DNA from: Cytophagaceae bacterium
GTDB lineage: Bacteria > Bacteroidota > Bacteroidia > Cytophagales > Spirosomataceae
Assembly (NCBI GenBank): GCA_027485075.1
Contig: JAIXRT010000089.1
Span: forward strand, 1-21,167
Reading direction: 5' to 3'
DNA length: 21,167 bases
A program made the translations under genes and the position numbers. Under the pieces are notes generated by a model, which was not told where the DNA came from, searched no databases, and saw nothing but the letters and a program-made list of their open reading frames with translations. Positions 8,336 to 16,410 of this stretch are shown in pieces (positions within the stretch are counted from its first letter, which is position 1; each line of letters begins with the position of its first letter).

Positions 8336-9482
8336 ATTTTTGAGTGGGGAATTTCCAGCTTTGGCCAACTATTTTTTCATAGTAGCGCTCATACATAGGA
8401 AGAATTTTTTCTAGCGAAAACTCCTTTGCCCGTGCCAGGGCATTGGCCTTCATCTGCACATGTAAACCTTCATCCGTTAAGATCTTAATCGTGTTCGCCA
8501 CCATGTCGTCGACGTCACCGATTTCACTGACAAAACCAGTCTCACCATGAATATTCACTTCGGTAATTCCACCCGCGTTGGATGATATAACAGGTACTTC
8601 GCAGGCCATAGCCTCTAGGGCCGCAAGACCAAAACTCTCCTTCTCTGACGTCAAAAAGAATAGATCCGCCAGCGAAAGTGCCTCCTCGATCGTATCCAAT
8701 TTGCCTAAAAAACGCACATCCGCAGCTACTCCTAAATCACGACATAATGCCTCCATACCGGAACGCTCGGGACCGTCGCCCACCAGCAATAATTTCGCTG
8801 GAACTTGTTTTTGGACTTTGGCAAAGACCTGAATAATATCTTGAATACGCTTCACCTTCCGGAAATTCGACGTATGCATTAAAAGCTTTTCGCCATTAGG
8901 ACAAATCGCTAATTTAAAATGCCCTTTGGACTGTTTCTGAAATCGATTTAAGTCTATAAAATTGGGAATCACCTCGATATTACTCAGAATTTCAAAGGAA
9001 GAATAGGTGTCATTTCGCAGACTTTCAGACACCGCAGTCACGCCATCCGACTCGTTAATGGAGAAGGTAACGACGGGCTCAAATGAAGGATCACGGCCCA
9101 CCAACGTAATGTCGGTTCCATGCAAGGTAGTAATCACGGGCACATGAATGCCCTTATATTTCAAGATCTGTTTCGCTAAATATGCCGCCGATGCATGCGG
9201 AATTGCGTAGTGAACGTGGATTAAATCCAACTGCTCATTTACGGTAACATCCACCATTTTTGAAGCCAAAGCTGACTCATACGGCAGATATTCAAACAAG
9301 GGATAGGACGCTACTGAAACTTCGTGGTAGAAGATATTTTCACTGAAAAAATCCAATCTGGGTGGCTGCGTATAGGTAATAAAATGCACCTCATGCCCTA
9401 CTGATGCGAGGGCCTTCCCTAGCTCGGTTGCCACTACGCCACTTCCCCCGTAGGTCGGATAACAAATGATCCCTATTTTCAT
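8319..9482 (-). CDS. bshA: N-acetyl-alpha-D-glucosaminyl L-malate synthase BshA
   Basis: GT4 glycosyltransferase that joins GlcNAc from UDP-GlcNAc to L-malate, the first step of bacillithiol synthesis. It is distinguished from generic GT4 enzymes by the BshA-type N-terminus (MKIGIICYPTYGGSGVVATELG), the HVHYAIPHASAAYLAK stretch, TTLHGTDITLVG and INESDGVTAVSESLR. The E-x7-E donor motif is ESFGLAALE near residue 284. I chose ATG at 9480-9482, which starts the conserved region; an upstream in-frame TTG at 9506 overlaps the probable promoter. The protein has 387 residues, within the family range. BshB and BshC are not in the window. It is divergent from purN, and its 3' end overlaps folK by 17 nt. 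Confidence 0.93.
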   Translation of the reverse strand: MKIGIICYPTYGGSGVVATELGKALASVGHEVHFITYTQPPRLDFFSENIFYHEVSVASYPLFEYLPYESALASKMVDVTVNEQLDLIHVHYAIPHASAAYLAKQILKYKGIHVPVITTLHGTDITLVGRDPSFEPVVTFSINESDGVTAVSESLRNDTYSSFEILSNIEVIPNFIDLNRFQKQSKGHFKLAICPNGEKLLMHTSNFRKVKRIQDIIQVFAKVQKQVPAKLLLVGDGPERSGMEALCRDLGVAADVRFLGKLDTIEEALSLADLFFLTSEKESFGLAALEAMACEVPVISSNAGGITEVNIHGETGFVSEIGDVDDMVANTIKILTDEGLHVQMKANALARAKEFSLEKILPMYERYYEKIVGQSWKFPTQKFTDAE

Positions 9483-9503
9483 ATGTGAAGTTTCAAACGG
9501 AAA

Positions 9504-9511
9504 CAAAACTA
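9504..9511 (-). promoter_or_regulatory. Probable -7 element for bshA
   Basis: On the minus strand this reads TAGTTTTG, an exact TAnnTTTG match, ending 21 nt before the chosen bshA ATG. A small inverted repeat, GTTTC-N5-GAAAC (9490-9504), covers the early transcribed region. No convincing -33 TTG is seen. Confidence 0.55.
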
Positions 9512-9543
9512 AGACAAATCCCGAAAGGTTCCTGAATATGCCT

Positions 9544-9551
9544 TAAATTTG
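9544..9551 (+). promoter_or_regulatory. Probable -7 element for purN
   Basis: TAAATTTG is an exact match to TAnnTTTG and ends 20 nt before the purN GTG. It overlaps a 12-bp palindrome (9547-9558). The following GCAAATAAATTTAGC (9553-9567) nearly repeats the block downstream of the folK -7 element. Confidence 0.6.
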
Positions 9552-9558
9552 CGCAAAT
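9547..9558. promoter_or_regulatory. 12-bp palindrome overlapping the purN promoter
   Basis: ATTTGCGCAAAT is a perfect inverted repeat spanning the end of the purN -7 element and the expected transcription start. Its position would suit an operator, but no regulator gene is nearby and the function is inferred from position only. Confidence 0.35.
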
Positions 9559-9571
9559 AAATTTAGCTCCC

Positions 9572-10144
9572 GTGAAGAATATTGTCATTTTTGCCTCCGG
9601 TTCCGGCTCTAACGCCGAAAAGATCATTGAACATTTCACCGGATCAGCTGAGGTAAAAATCACGCATATTTTTTGCAATAATCCAGAAGCCGGGGTCTTA
9701 CAACGGGCAGAACGTCTTCAAATTCCATGTAGTTTATTTACCCGTGAGGAGTACAAAAACGGAACAGTGCTGCGAAAAATTCAATCTTTACATACCGATT
9801 GGGTCATTTTAGCTGGTTTTCTATGGCTCATCCCTTCCGAATTTGTTCAGGCATACCCACAAAAAATCATCAATTTACATCCGGCTTTACTTCCAAAATT
9901 TGGAGGAAAAGGCATGTATGGCCATTTTGTCCATGAAGCCGTTGTGGCAGCTGGCGAGCAAGAATCAGGCATTACGATCCATTATGTAAATGAACATTAC
10001 GACGAAGGTGCCATCATCTTCCAGAGCTCTTTCCCCGTTTTACCGAGTGATACTCCGGAAGATGTAGCCAAAAAGGGTCAAGTGCTTGAACACCGAGACT
10101 TCCCTAAGGTGATCGAATCGCTGGTATTACCAGCCACCTCCTAA
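9572..10144 (+). CDS. purN: Phosphoribosylglycinamide formyltransferase (GART)
   Basis: Transfers the formyl group of 10-formyl-tetrahydrofolate to glycinamide ribonucleotide, the third step of purine synthesis. The 190 residues start with KNIVIFASGSGSNAEKI, the phosphate-binding loop. The catalytic triad is visible: Asn101 and His103 in INLHPALLPKFGGKGMYG, and Asp144 in NEHYDEGAII. The length is slightly short but normal for Bacteroidota. The start is GTG at 9572-9574; no ATG lies nearby and this codon directly precedes the conserved first strand. It depends on folate made by enzymes such as FolK and FolA in this window. The 3' end overlaps the convergent outer-membrane factor gene by 18 nt. 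Confidence 0.97.
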   Translation: MKNIVIFASGSGSNAEKIIEHFTGSAEVKITHIFCNNPEAGVLQRAERLQIPCSLFTREEYKNGTVLRKIQSLHTDWVILAGFLWLIPSEFVQAYPQKIINLHPALLPKFGGKGMYGHFVHEAVVAAGEQESGITIHYVNEHYDEGAIIFQSSFPVLPSDTPEDVAKKGQVLEHRDFPKVIESLVLPATS

Positions 10145-11548
10145 TACCCGATACAATTGGATGGCATGTGTCCAGCGTTTACGCGAGTATTCTAGCAACT
10201 CCAATTCAGATCGCAAGGCATTTTGCTGGGCAGTTAAGACTTCCAAATAACTCGCATTCGCGGTTAAAAATAGTGTCCCCACAGTGTTTATTGCACCTTT
10301 TGTGAGTAATACCTCCCGCTCCTTTAACTGACTTTGGCGCTGCAAATAACCTAGCGATTTTACCTGGGTATCCCATTCCAAATACCCCTGAATCAAAGCA
10401 TTTTGATAGGCCAAATCCTGCACTTTCCATTGCGCGTCCGTACGCAAAATATCCGCAGAAATCGCCGAACGATTCAACCATGGCGTGGTAATACCACCCA
10501 ATAATTGATACGCCATCGAAGCAGGCAATTGAAACAAATAAGCCGGCTGAAAACCTTGAACACCTAAAATTCCTGATAAAACCACGGATGGTTTCAAGGC
10601 TAATTTGGCGCTTTCCTTCGACTCAAAAGCTGCCGACAAATTCAATTTCGCTTGTCGGATATCTGGCCGTCTTTCCAACTGATCAATCTGCACATGCGCA
10701 AACAAAGAACTATCCAATGAACACTGAAAAGGAAATGGCGAACGCTTAATGACAGCTCCCGGTTTATTCAGGTAATACCGTACCTGATTCTCTAATACCG
10801 TAATTTGCTGCAAAACATCACCCTCTTGTGCGCGTGAATTTAGTAATTGCGCTTCGAGTTGTTGGACCGCCGACTCATTCACAACGCCCGCCTCTTTCTG
10901 CACCTTGACCAACTCAAAAGCCTTCCGCTGAATGTCAATATTGGCTTTCAAAATATCCATTTCTTTGTCCAATGCAATCAGCTGACCATACGCACTTGCT
11001 ACTTCAGCCACGAGCGAGGTAATTAACCACTGCTGCCCAGATTCCGTTGCCAAATACCGTAGGGCACTGGCCTTTTTCCGTTTGGCCAATTTTCCCCAAA
11101 TATCCCATTCCCAACTAGACTGCACGCCGATCAATAAATCGGGCAAATTTTCTGGAATAATTTGTTCCCGCGTGATATTGGTTGAAAACTTGGTATCAAA
11201 ATTACCGACCCCATCCATCGTATACTTACCAAAACGACGTAAGCTTGGTTGGACAACTCCACCGACGGTTGGCATACGCAACCCGCGCTGATACACAAAA
11301 TCTGCCCGAGATGCGGCCGTTTCCAGAAACCCAATCTTGATGTCATTACTACGAACCAGCACGGAATCAATTAGTTGGACTAACAAACTGTCTCGCTTCC
11401 AGCATGCTTGCACATCCGAAACGGAGGCTTGCTCATTGGGCTGTCGGTACGTATCTAAATCTGCATTCACCCGATTCTGAACGCTCAAGTTTGATTGGCA
11501 GGAAATGATTCCTAGGCCAACCAATAAAATCCAAAATCTATTTCTCAT
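10127..11548 (-). CDS. Outer-membrane efflux lipoprotein (TolC/OprM, NodT family)
   Basis: Outer-membrane channel of a tripartite efflux pump, 473 residues. The N-terminus is a lipoprotein signal: hydrophobic FWILLVGLGIISC with lipobox IISC and Cys17 as the lipidated residue. The body has the duplicated long-helix pattern of OEP proteins: EVASAYGQLIALDKEMDILKANI and ERRPDIRQAKLNLSAAFESK, the latter a NodT/CusC-type hallmark. It would trimerise to span the outer membrane and reach into the periplasm. It overlaps the pump gene upstream by 11 nt and is last in the operon. Its 3' end overlaps purN by 18 nt on the other strand. Confidence 0.94.
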   Translation of the reverse strand: MRNRFWILLVGLGIISCQSNLSVQNRVNADLDTYRQPNEQASVSDVQACWKRDSLLVQLIDSVLVRSNDIKIGFLETAASRADFVYQRGLRMPTVGGVVQPSLRRFGKYTMDGVGNFDTKFSTNITREQIIPENLPDLLIGVQSSWEWDIWGKLAKRKKASALRYLATESGQQWLITSLVAEVASAYGQLIALDKEMDILKANIDIQRKAFELVKVQKEAGVVNESAVQQLEAQLLNSRAQEGDVLQQITVLENQVRYYLNKPGAVIKRSPFPFQCSLDSSLFAHVQIDQLERRPDIRQAKLNLSAAFESKESAKLALKPSVVLSGILGVQGFQPAYLFQLPASMAYQLLGGITTPWLNRSAISADILRTDAQWKVQDLAYQNALIQGYLEWDTQVKSLGYLQRQSQLKEREVLLTKGAINTVGTLFLTANASYLEVLTAQQNALRSELELLEYSRKRWTHAIQLYRVLGGGW

Positions 11549-14500
11549 TTTTTGACCATTTAGCCGAGAGTGATGCGAACACCACGTACAATCCCGGGAT
11601 TACTAACAAACCACCTACCGTTCCTAAAATCATCCCACCAGCGGATGCCGTTCCAATCGTCCGGTTACCAATGGCCCCTGCACCAGAGGCAATCATCAAT
11701 GGAATCAATCCGGCAACAAAAGCAAAAGAAGTCATCAAAATTGGGCGCAAACGAGAGAAAGCTCCCTCTTTCGCAGCCTCGATGATCGATGCCCCTTCCT
11801 TCTGTTTCGCAATGGCGAACTCCACGATTAGGATGGCATTCTTTCCTAACAAACCAATCAACATTACGAGCGCTACTTGGGCATAAATGTTGTTTTGTAG
11901 GCCAAATAGATACAAGAACGCATAGGTTCCCATCGCACCCATCGGCAAGAAAAGTAGCACGGGGAATGGCAATAAGAAGGATTCATATTGCGCGGCTAGC
12001 AACAGATAGACGAATAACAAACAGATCGCAAAAATGAAAATGGCCTGATTTCCTGCCAAATCTTCTTCACGCGTCATGCCCGACCATTCTAGCGTATATC
12101 CACGAGGCAAACTCTTTAACGCTTGCGCACGGATGATATCCAACACCGCACCAGAACTGAATCCGGGTGCTGGTTCGCCATTCACCATCGCCGACGTAAA
12201 CATGTTGTAGCGGGTAAATTGCTCCGGACCATATACCCTTTTCATCTTCACGAAAGAAGAATAAGGAACCATTTCTCCGTCTTTGTTCTTTGCATAAAAC
12301 TTCAACACATCATCCGGATGCGCGCGGTAACGCGGATCCACTTGGACCATGACTTTGTACATTTGGCCAAAACGAATGAAGTTCGTCGCATAGAAACTAC
12401 CCAACAATGTCTGCAGGTTATCCATCGCTGGAAGCACATTCACGCCTTTTTGCGCGGCAGCTTCTTGGTCTACTTCCAACATGTACTGTGGAAAGGATGG
12501 GTCAAAACTCGAGAACGTATTCTGAATTTCAGGCGCCTCATTGAGTTTTTTAGCAAAATCATTTGATACCGATGCGAGCTTTTGCAGATCCCCCGAACCA
12601 CTTCGGTCCTGAATACGGAACTCAAAACCAGACGCATTTCCAAAACCAGGAACAGCCGGCGGCGGGAAAAACTGAATGCTGGCATCCTTAATCCCATTCG
12701 TCTTTGAACGAATGATTTCCGTTAATTCATCTACGGTCTCTTTACGCTCCTCCCACGGTTTTAAGGTGATAATACCCGTACCATAAGATGCTCCAGAACC
12801 ATCGGTCAACAAACTAAATCCAGCCAAGGTAGAAAAGGACTCAATCGCATCTATCCCTTTAATCGATTTATATACCTGATCCATCACACTTTCGGTACGC
12901 TCTAATGTCGCGCCAGCCGGAGTCGTCGCATTCACATACAACGTCCCCTGATCCTCCGAAGGAATAAATCCACTCGGCACGATGCCAGATAAAACGGCTG
13001 TTCCCACTACGGATCCGAGTAAAATCATCCACATCAACAAGCGCTTACTAATCAAAGCACCTACCCAAACCAAGTATTTTTGAGCGATCGCATCATAGCG
13101 CTGGTTAAAGGCATGGAAGAATTTACCTAACCAGCCTTTTTGATTGTGTTCCGGCTTTTTCAGCAACAACACGCAAAGTGCGGGAGTTAAGGTCAACGCC
13201 GTTAAGCCAGAAAGCGCGATAGATATCGCCATCGTAACTGAGAACTGTCGGAAGAATACTCCAATCGGCCCAGAAAGAAACGCCACCGGAACAAATACGG
13301 CTCCCATCACCAACGTAATCGCTAGAATTGCCCCAGAAATCTCGTGCATCGCCTCTTGCGTGGCGGCGAGAACAGGCATGTCTTTTCCCTCCATTTTGGC
13401 ATGGACCGCCTCTACGACAACAATCGCGTTATCCACCACAATACCGATGGCTAGGACCAACGAAAATAAGGTCAACAAGTTAATCGAAAACCCGAAAGCC
13501 AGCATAAACGTAAACGTCCCAACCAGCGAAACGGGCACCGCAATGATGGGCACGAGCGTCGCGCGCCAATCCTGCAAGAAGATAAATACGACAAGAGCTA
13601 CCAACAAAAAGGCCTCCAATAAAGTCTTGATTACTTCCTGAATCGAGGCATCTAAGAAACGAGAAACGTCATACGAAATCGTAAAACCCATGCCCGGCGG
13701 AAAGGTTGTCGTCTTTAATTCCCCTAAACGTTTCTTTACATTCTCAATAACCTCCGCGGCATTAGAACCCGGGCGCTGCTTTAATAAAATCGCAGCGGAC
13801 GGTCGGCCATTTTCTTTCGAAAGTACGTCGTAATCCAGTGACCCAAATTCCACATCGGCTAAATCCTTCAAACGTAAAATTTGACCAGTCTCCGTTGCCT
13901 TAATCACTAAATTCTCATACTGAGCCACCTGAGTAAACTTCCCGGTGTAACGCATGACATATTGCAAAGCTTGCGGATGTTTACCCGAGCTCTCTCCGAT
14001 TTTTCCCGGAGCAGCTTCTACGTTTTGATTTCGCAAAGCTTGAATCACATCTTCGGCTGAAAGCTTGTATGCAAATAATCGATCCGGATGCAACCAAATA
14101 CGCATGGCGTATTCACGCTGTCCCATAATATCCGCAAAACCTACGCCATCGATACGCTTCAACTCGGGAAGTACGTTGATATCGGCAAAGTTAAAAATGA
14201 ACTTCTCATCGATATCCGTATCCTCACTCAATAGATTCACGTACAACAACATACTATTCACCTCTTTCTCGGTGATAACTCCGGCCTTGATTACCTCTTC
14301 AGGTAGTTCATCCAGCACGGTTTGTACACGTGTTTGCACGTTTACCGCGGCCACGTCAGGGTCAGTACCGACCTGAAAATAGACCTGAATAATACTGGTT
14401 CCGTCGTTACCTGAAACGGAGGTCATGTACGTCATCCCAGCTACCCCGTTGATGGCGCGTTCGAGTGGAGTCACCACGGCTTTGGCACAAACTTCTGCAT

Positions 14501-14657
14501 TTGCTCCCGTGTACTTCGTCGTCACGGTTACCGCGGGCGGAACAATATCCGGAAACTGCGTAATGGGCAATTGCTTCATGGCAATCACCCCTAAAATCAC
14601 GATAAATATCGATACAACGATCGATAATACCGGTCGGGTTATGAATTGTTGGACCAT
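11538..14657 (-). CDS. RND efflux pump permease (HAE1, AcrB/MexB-like)
   Basis: Inner-membrane proton-drug antiporter of the hydrophobe/amphiphile RND family, 1039 residues, the normal full length. The N-terminus has the family signature (FITRPVLSIVVSIFIVILGVIAMKQLPITQFPDIVPP). Two sets of membrane helices flank two periplasmic loops (about 40-335 and 570-870). The TM4 proton-relay motif reads AIGIVVDNAIVVVEAV: Asp409 matches AcrB Asp407, but Asn410 replaces Asp408. The TM10 lysine is kept (Lys939 in LLGKNAILIVEFA). The substrate is unknown; multidrug or bile/lipid compounds are typical. The fusion-protein gene lies 1 nt upstream and the outer-membrane factor overlaps downstream by 11 nt. No regulator gene sits in the operon. 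Confidence 0.97.
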   Translation of the reverse strand: MVQQFITRPVLSIVVSIFIVILGVIAMKQLPITQFPDIVPPAVTVTTKYTGANAEVCAKAVVTPLERAINGVAGMTYMTSVSGNDGTSIIQVYFQVGTDPDVAAVNVQTRVQTVLDELPEEVIKAGVITEKEVNSMLLYVNLLSEDTDIDEKFIFNFADINVLPELKRIDGVGFADIMGQREYAMRIWLHPDRLFAYKLSAEDVIQALRNQNVEAAPGKIGESSGKHPQALQYVMRYTGKFTQVAQYENLVIKATETGQILRLKDLADVEFGSLDYDVLSKENGRPSAAILLKQRPGSNAAEVIENVKKRLGELKTTTFPPGMGFTISYDVSRFLDASIQEVIKTLLEAFLLVALVVFIFLQDWRATLVPIIAVPVSLVGTFTFMLAFGFSINLLTLFSLVLAIGIVVDNAIVVVEAVHAKMEGKDMPVLAATQEAMHEISGAILAITLVMGAVFVPVAFLSGPIGVFFRQFSVTMAISIALSGLTALTLTPALCVLLLKKPEHNQKGWLGKFFHAFNQRYDAIAQKYLVWVGALISKRLLMWMILLGSVVGTAVLSGIVPSGFIPSEDQGTLYVNATTPAGATLERTESVMDQVYKSIKGIDAIESFSTLAGFSLLTDGSGASYGTGIITLKPWEERKETVDELTEIIRSKTNGIKDASIQFFPPPAVPGFGNASGFEFRIQDRSGSGDLQKLASVSNDFAKKLNEAPEIQNTFSSFDPSFPQYMLEVDQEAAAQKGVNVLPAMDNLQTLLGSFYATNFIRFGQMYKVMVQVDPRYRAHPDDVLKFYAKNKDGEMVPYSSFVKMKRVYGPEQFTRYNMFTSAMVNGEPAPGFSSGAVLDIIRAQALKSLPRGYTLEWSGMTREEDLAGNQAIFIFAICLLFVYLLLAAQYESFLLPFPVLLFLPMGAMGTYAFLYLFGLQNNIYAQVALVMLIGLLGKNAILIVEFAIAKQKEGASIIEAAKEGAFSRLRPILMTSFAFVAGLIPLMIASGAGAIGNRTIGTASAGGMILGTVGGLLVIPGLYVVFASLSAKWSKNEK

Positions 14658-14658
14658 G

Positions 14659-15762
14659 TTACAGTGCTTTATATTCCGTTAATAATTGGCGCATCGGCTT
14701 GAAGGTCGACTTGATTTTTTGACCTTGTTTCACCAATTGGATACCCTCAATTAGCACGGTGTCTTGGGCTGAAAATCCACTTTTAACCAAGTAAAAATGC
14801 GGAATTCGTAAGTCTGGGACGATACTTTTCATCTTGACAATACCACTTGCATCCTTGACGAACACATAACTTTTCTCTTGAATTTCGAAAACAGACTTTT
14901 GGGGAATGGCCCAATAGCCGGATACCTTTTTAGGTAATTGTACCTTTCCGGATGCCCCATGTCGAAGTAACTTATTCGGATTTGAGAAACGCGCACGGAA
15001 AGCAATATTTCCGGTGTTTTTATCAAATTCTCCTTCGATTGTTTCAACTAGACCCTGTTGGGGATAGCTTTCGCCATTCGCTAAAACCAAACGAACCGTG
15101 GCTGATTTGTTTACCCCTCCCTGATCACTAAAGGCTAAGTATTCTTGTTCGGATACGTTGAAATAGGCGAATACATTTTGGTTGTCGGACAATGTTGTCA
15201 ATAACGTTCCTTCGTCTACTAAGGAGCCTCGCTTAAATGGTAAACGGTCTACGATACCATCAAAAGGTGCCCGAATATTCGAGTGTTCCACTTTCAATTC
15301 CGCGGCACGCACATGGGCTAATGCCTCCTCACGTTTTGCTTTCAGGCCATCTACTTTGGCTAAGGAAATAGCCAACTGATTTTTAGAAATAACATTTTTA
15401 TCCACGAGCAAACGGGTATTCACTAAAGTCAATTCCTCTGCTTTTAACTCGGCAGATGCTTGATTAAGTACCGATTTTGCTTTCGCTAAATCAGTTACAT
15501 ATTCTTGACTATTTATCGTGAACATGATCTGACCTCTTTTTACTTGTTTTCCTTCGTCAACTAAAATTCGATCAAGGTAGCCTTTGACACGTGCACGAAT
15601 CTCTACGTTTTGAACGGCATGAATATCGGCAACAAACTCCTGTTGAATCGTTGTATCTATGGCAATAGGAGTTGATACCTCCAGCGTTTGGACTTCAACT
15701 GTTTCTTCTTTTTCAGTTGAACAAGCGCTCAGAAGTAATATTCCGAATAGGTATTTTTTCAT
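14659..15762 (-). CDS. RND efflux periplasmic adaptor (membrane fusion protein, AcrA/MexA-like)
   Basis: Periplasmic adaptor linking the RND pump to the outer-membrane channel, 367 residues. It is a predicted lipoprotein: MKKYLFGILLLSAC with lipobox LSAC and Cys14. The HlyD/AcrA order is visible: a first lipoyl half (HAVQNVEIRARVKGYLDRILVDEGKQVKRGQIMFTI, about 48-83), a coiled-coil hairpin (about 90-155), a second lipoyl half (VEHSNIRAPFDGIVDRLPFKRGSLVDEGTLLTTL), then beta-barrel and membrane-proximal parts. Start ATG at 15760-15762 lies 6 nt after the stop of the small secreted protein gene, and the pump starts 1 nt after its stop. Confidence 0.96.
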   Translation of the reverse strand: MKKYLFGILLLSACSTEKEETVEVQTLEVSTPIAIDTTIQQEFVADIHAVQNVEIRARVKGYLDRILVDEGKQVKRGQIMFTINSQEYVTDLAKAKSVLNQASAELKAEELTLVNTRLLVDKNVISKNQLAISLAKVDGLKAKREEALAHVRAAELKVEHSNIRAPFDGIVDRLPFKRGSLVDEGTLLTTLSDNQNVFAYFNVSEQEYLAFSDQGGVNKSATVRLVLANGESYPQQGLVETIEGEFDKNTGNIAFRARFSNPNKLLRHGASGKVQLPKKVSGYWAIPQKSVFEIQEKSYVFVKDASGIVKMKSIVPDLRIPHFYLVKSGFSAQDTVLIEGIQLVKQGQKIKSTFKPMRQLLTEYKAL

Positions 15763-15768
15763 TTCTAC

Positions 15769-16029
15769 TTAGTTAGGCCTTCCTCCATGTTGCTTATAGG
15801 AAGGCGGTTGATTTTTCTTTTTCACCGTATCTATCCATTCCACATTGGATGATTTAGGCTGGTATTTAGGTGTTTGTGTCGAAGGCTTACTTTCTTTTTC
15901 CTCCACAGTACGTTGCAAATTTATTTTTTCAGTTAAGGTCGGGTTTATCTGATTTTTGTAGTTTTTGTCTTGACTAAAGCCTATAAAAATCGTACAGATA
16001 AACGCAGACGCTAATGCGTATGTTTTCAT
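15769..16029 (-). CDS. Small secreted or periplasmic hypothetical protein
   Basis: An 86-residue protein I do not recognise. MKTYALASAFICTIFIGFS followed by QDKNYK looks like a signal peptide with cleavage near residue 19. The mature part of about 67 residues is hydrophilic, basic and low in complexity, rich in Lys, Gln, Pro, Ser and Thr (TQTPKYQPKSS, PSYKQHGGRPN), with no cysteine and no clear fold. It ends 6 nt before the membrane fusion protein gene, so it is probably the first gene of the efflux operon, which argues that it is real. Possible roles, all inference: periplasmic accessory of the pump or envelope stress protein. The ATG at 16027-16029 is the only good start. Confidence 0.65.
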   Translation of the reverse strand: MKTYALASAFICTIFIGFSQDKNYKNQINPTLTEKINLQRTVEEKESKPSTQTPKYQPKSSNVEWIDTVKKKNQPPSYKQHGGRPN

Positions 16030-16041
16030 AACGAATAAATC

Positions 16042-16063
16042 ACTATGCCATCGCAGACATAGT
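16042..16063. repeat. Inverted repeat upstream of the efflux operon
   Basis: ACTATG (16042-16047) and CATAGT (16058-16063) are perfect 6-bp arms around a 10-nt spacer. The repeat lies 13-34 nt before the first efflux-operon gene and overlaps a weak -7-like TATGTCTG (minus strand, 16061-16054). It could be an operator for the operon or a weak terminator for the carB operon, which ends at 16107. The sequence does not decide. Confidence 0.35.
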
Positions 16064-16106
16064 TTACAAGAAGATTTAATGATTTTGTTTCAATAAGGCA
16101 GGCGTA

Positions 16107-16409
16107 TTATGCCATGCGGGGAGGGGGACTTACTTGCTCGAGGAGCACGTTCAATTCAGACTCATTTCGCTCAGGAAACGAAGTCTTTTTCAGGTTAGGT
16201 ATTTGTACGTTTAAAACTAAATTATCTAATGCGCCATGATTCCACCAGTCTTCCGGTGATCCTTCTTCCTCTTTCGCATCTTCCCATTCTACATCCGTAA
16301 ACATGGATATCTCTGCTGTCTCCTTCAATAAATCAAACGCATACGAAATACCATCTTTAGTTAAAAGACAGGTAAACAGCATGAAATAAAGCAAAATGCG
16401 TTTGAACAT
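16107..16409 (-). CDS. Small secreted acidic hypothetical protein
   Basis: A 100-residue protein I do not recognise. A signal peptide or membrane anchor covers about residues 4-24 (RILLYFMLFTCLLTKDGISYAF). The rest is acidic with a Glu/Asp/Trp cluster (VEWEDAKEEEGSPEDWWNHG, about 40-59) and a C-terminus ending PPPRMA. It starts with ATG 1 nt after the DUF4834 gene, which in turn follows carB by 1 nt, so it is probably the last gene of that operon. This close packing supports its reality. There is no catalytic motif, and no evidence ties it to pyrimidine synthesis beyond position. Confidence 0.6.
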   Translation of the reverse strand: MFKRILLYFMLFTCLLTKDGISYAFDLLKETAEISMFTDVEWEDAKEEEGSPEDWWNHGALDNLVLNVQIPNLKKTSFPERNESELNVLLEQVSPPPRMA

Positions 16410-16410
16410 A

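Noticed and set aside
12123..12566. 147-codon plus-strand open frame rich in His and Arg
   Set aside because: Antisense shadow of the periplasmic part of the RND pump, with no independent support.
13144..13641. 165-codon plus-strand open frame opposite the RND pump gene
   Set aside because: It is rich in Thr, Ser, Ala and Ile and mirrors the membrane-helix coding of the pump on the other strand. It has no domain and no promoter motif.
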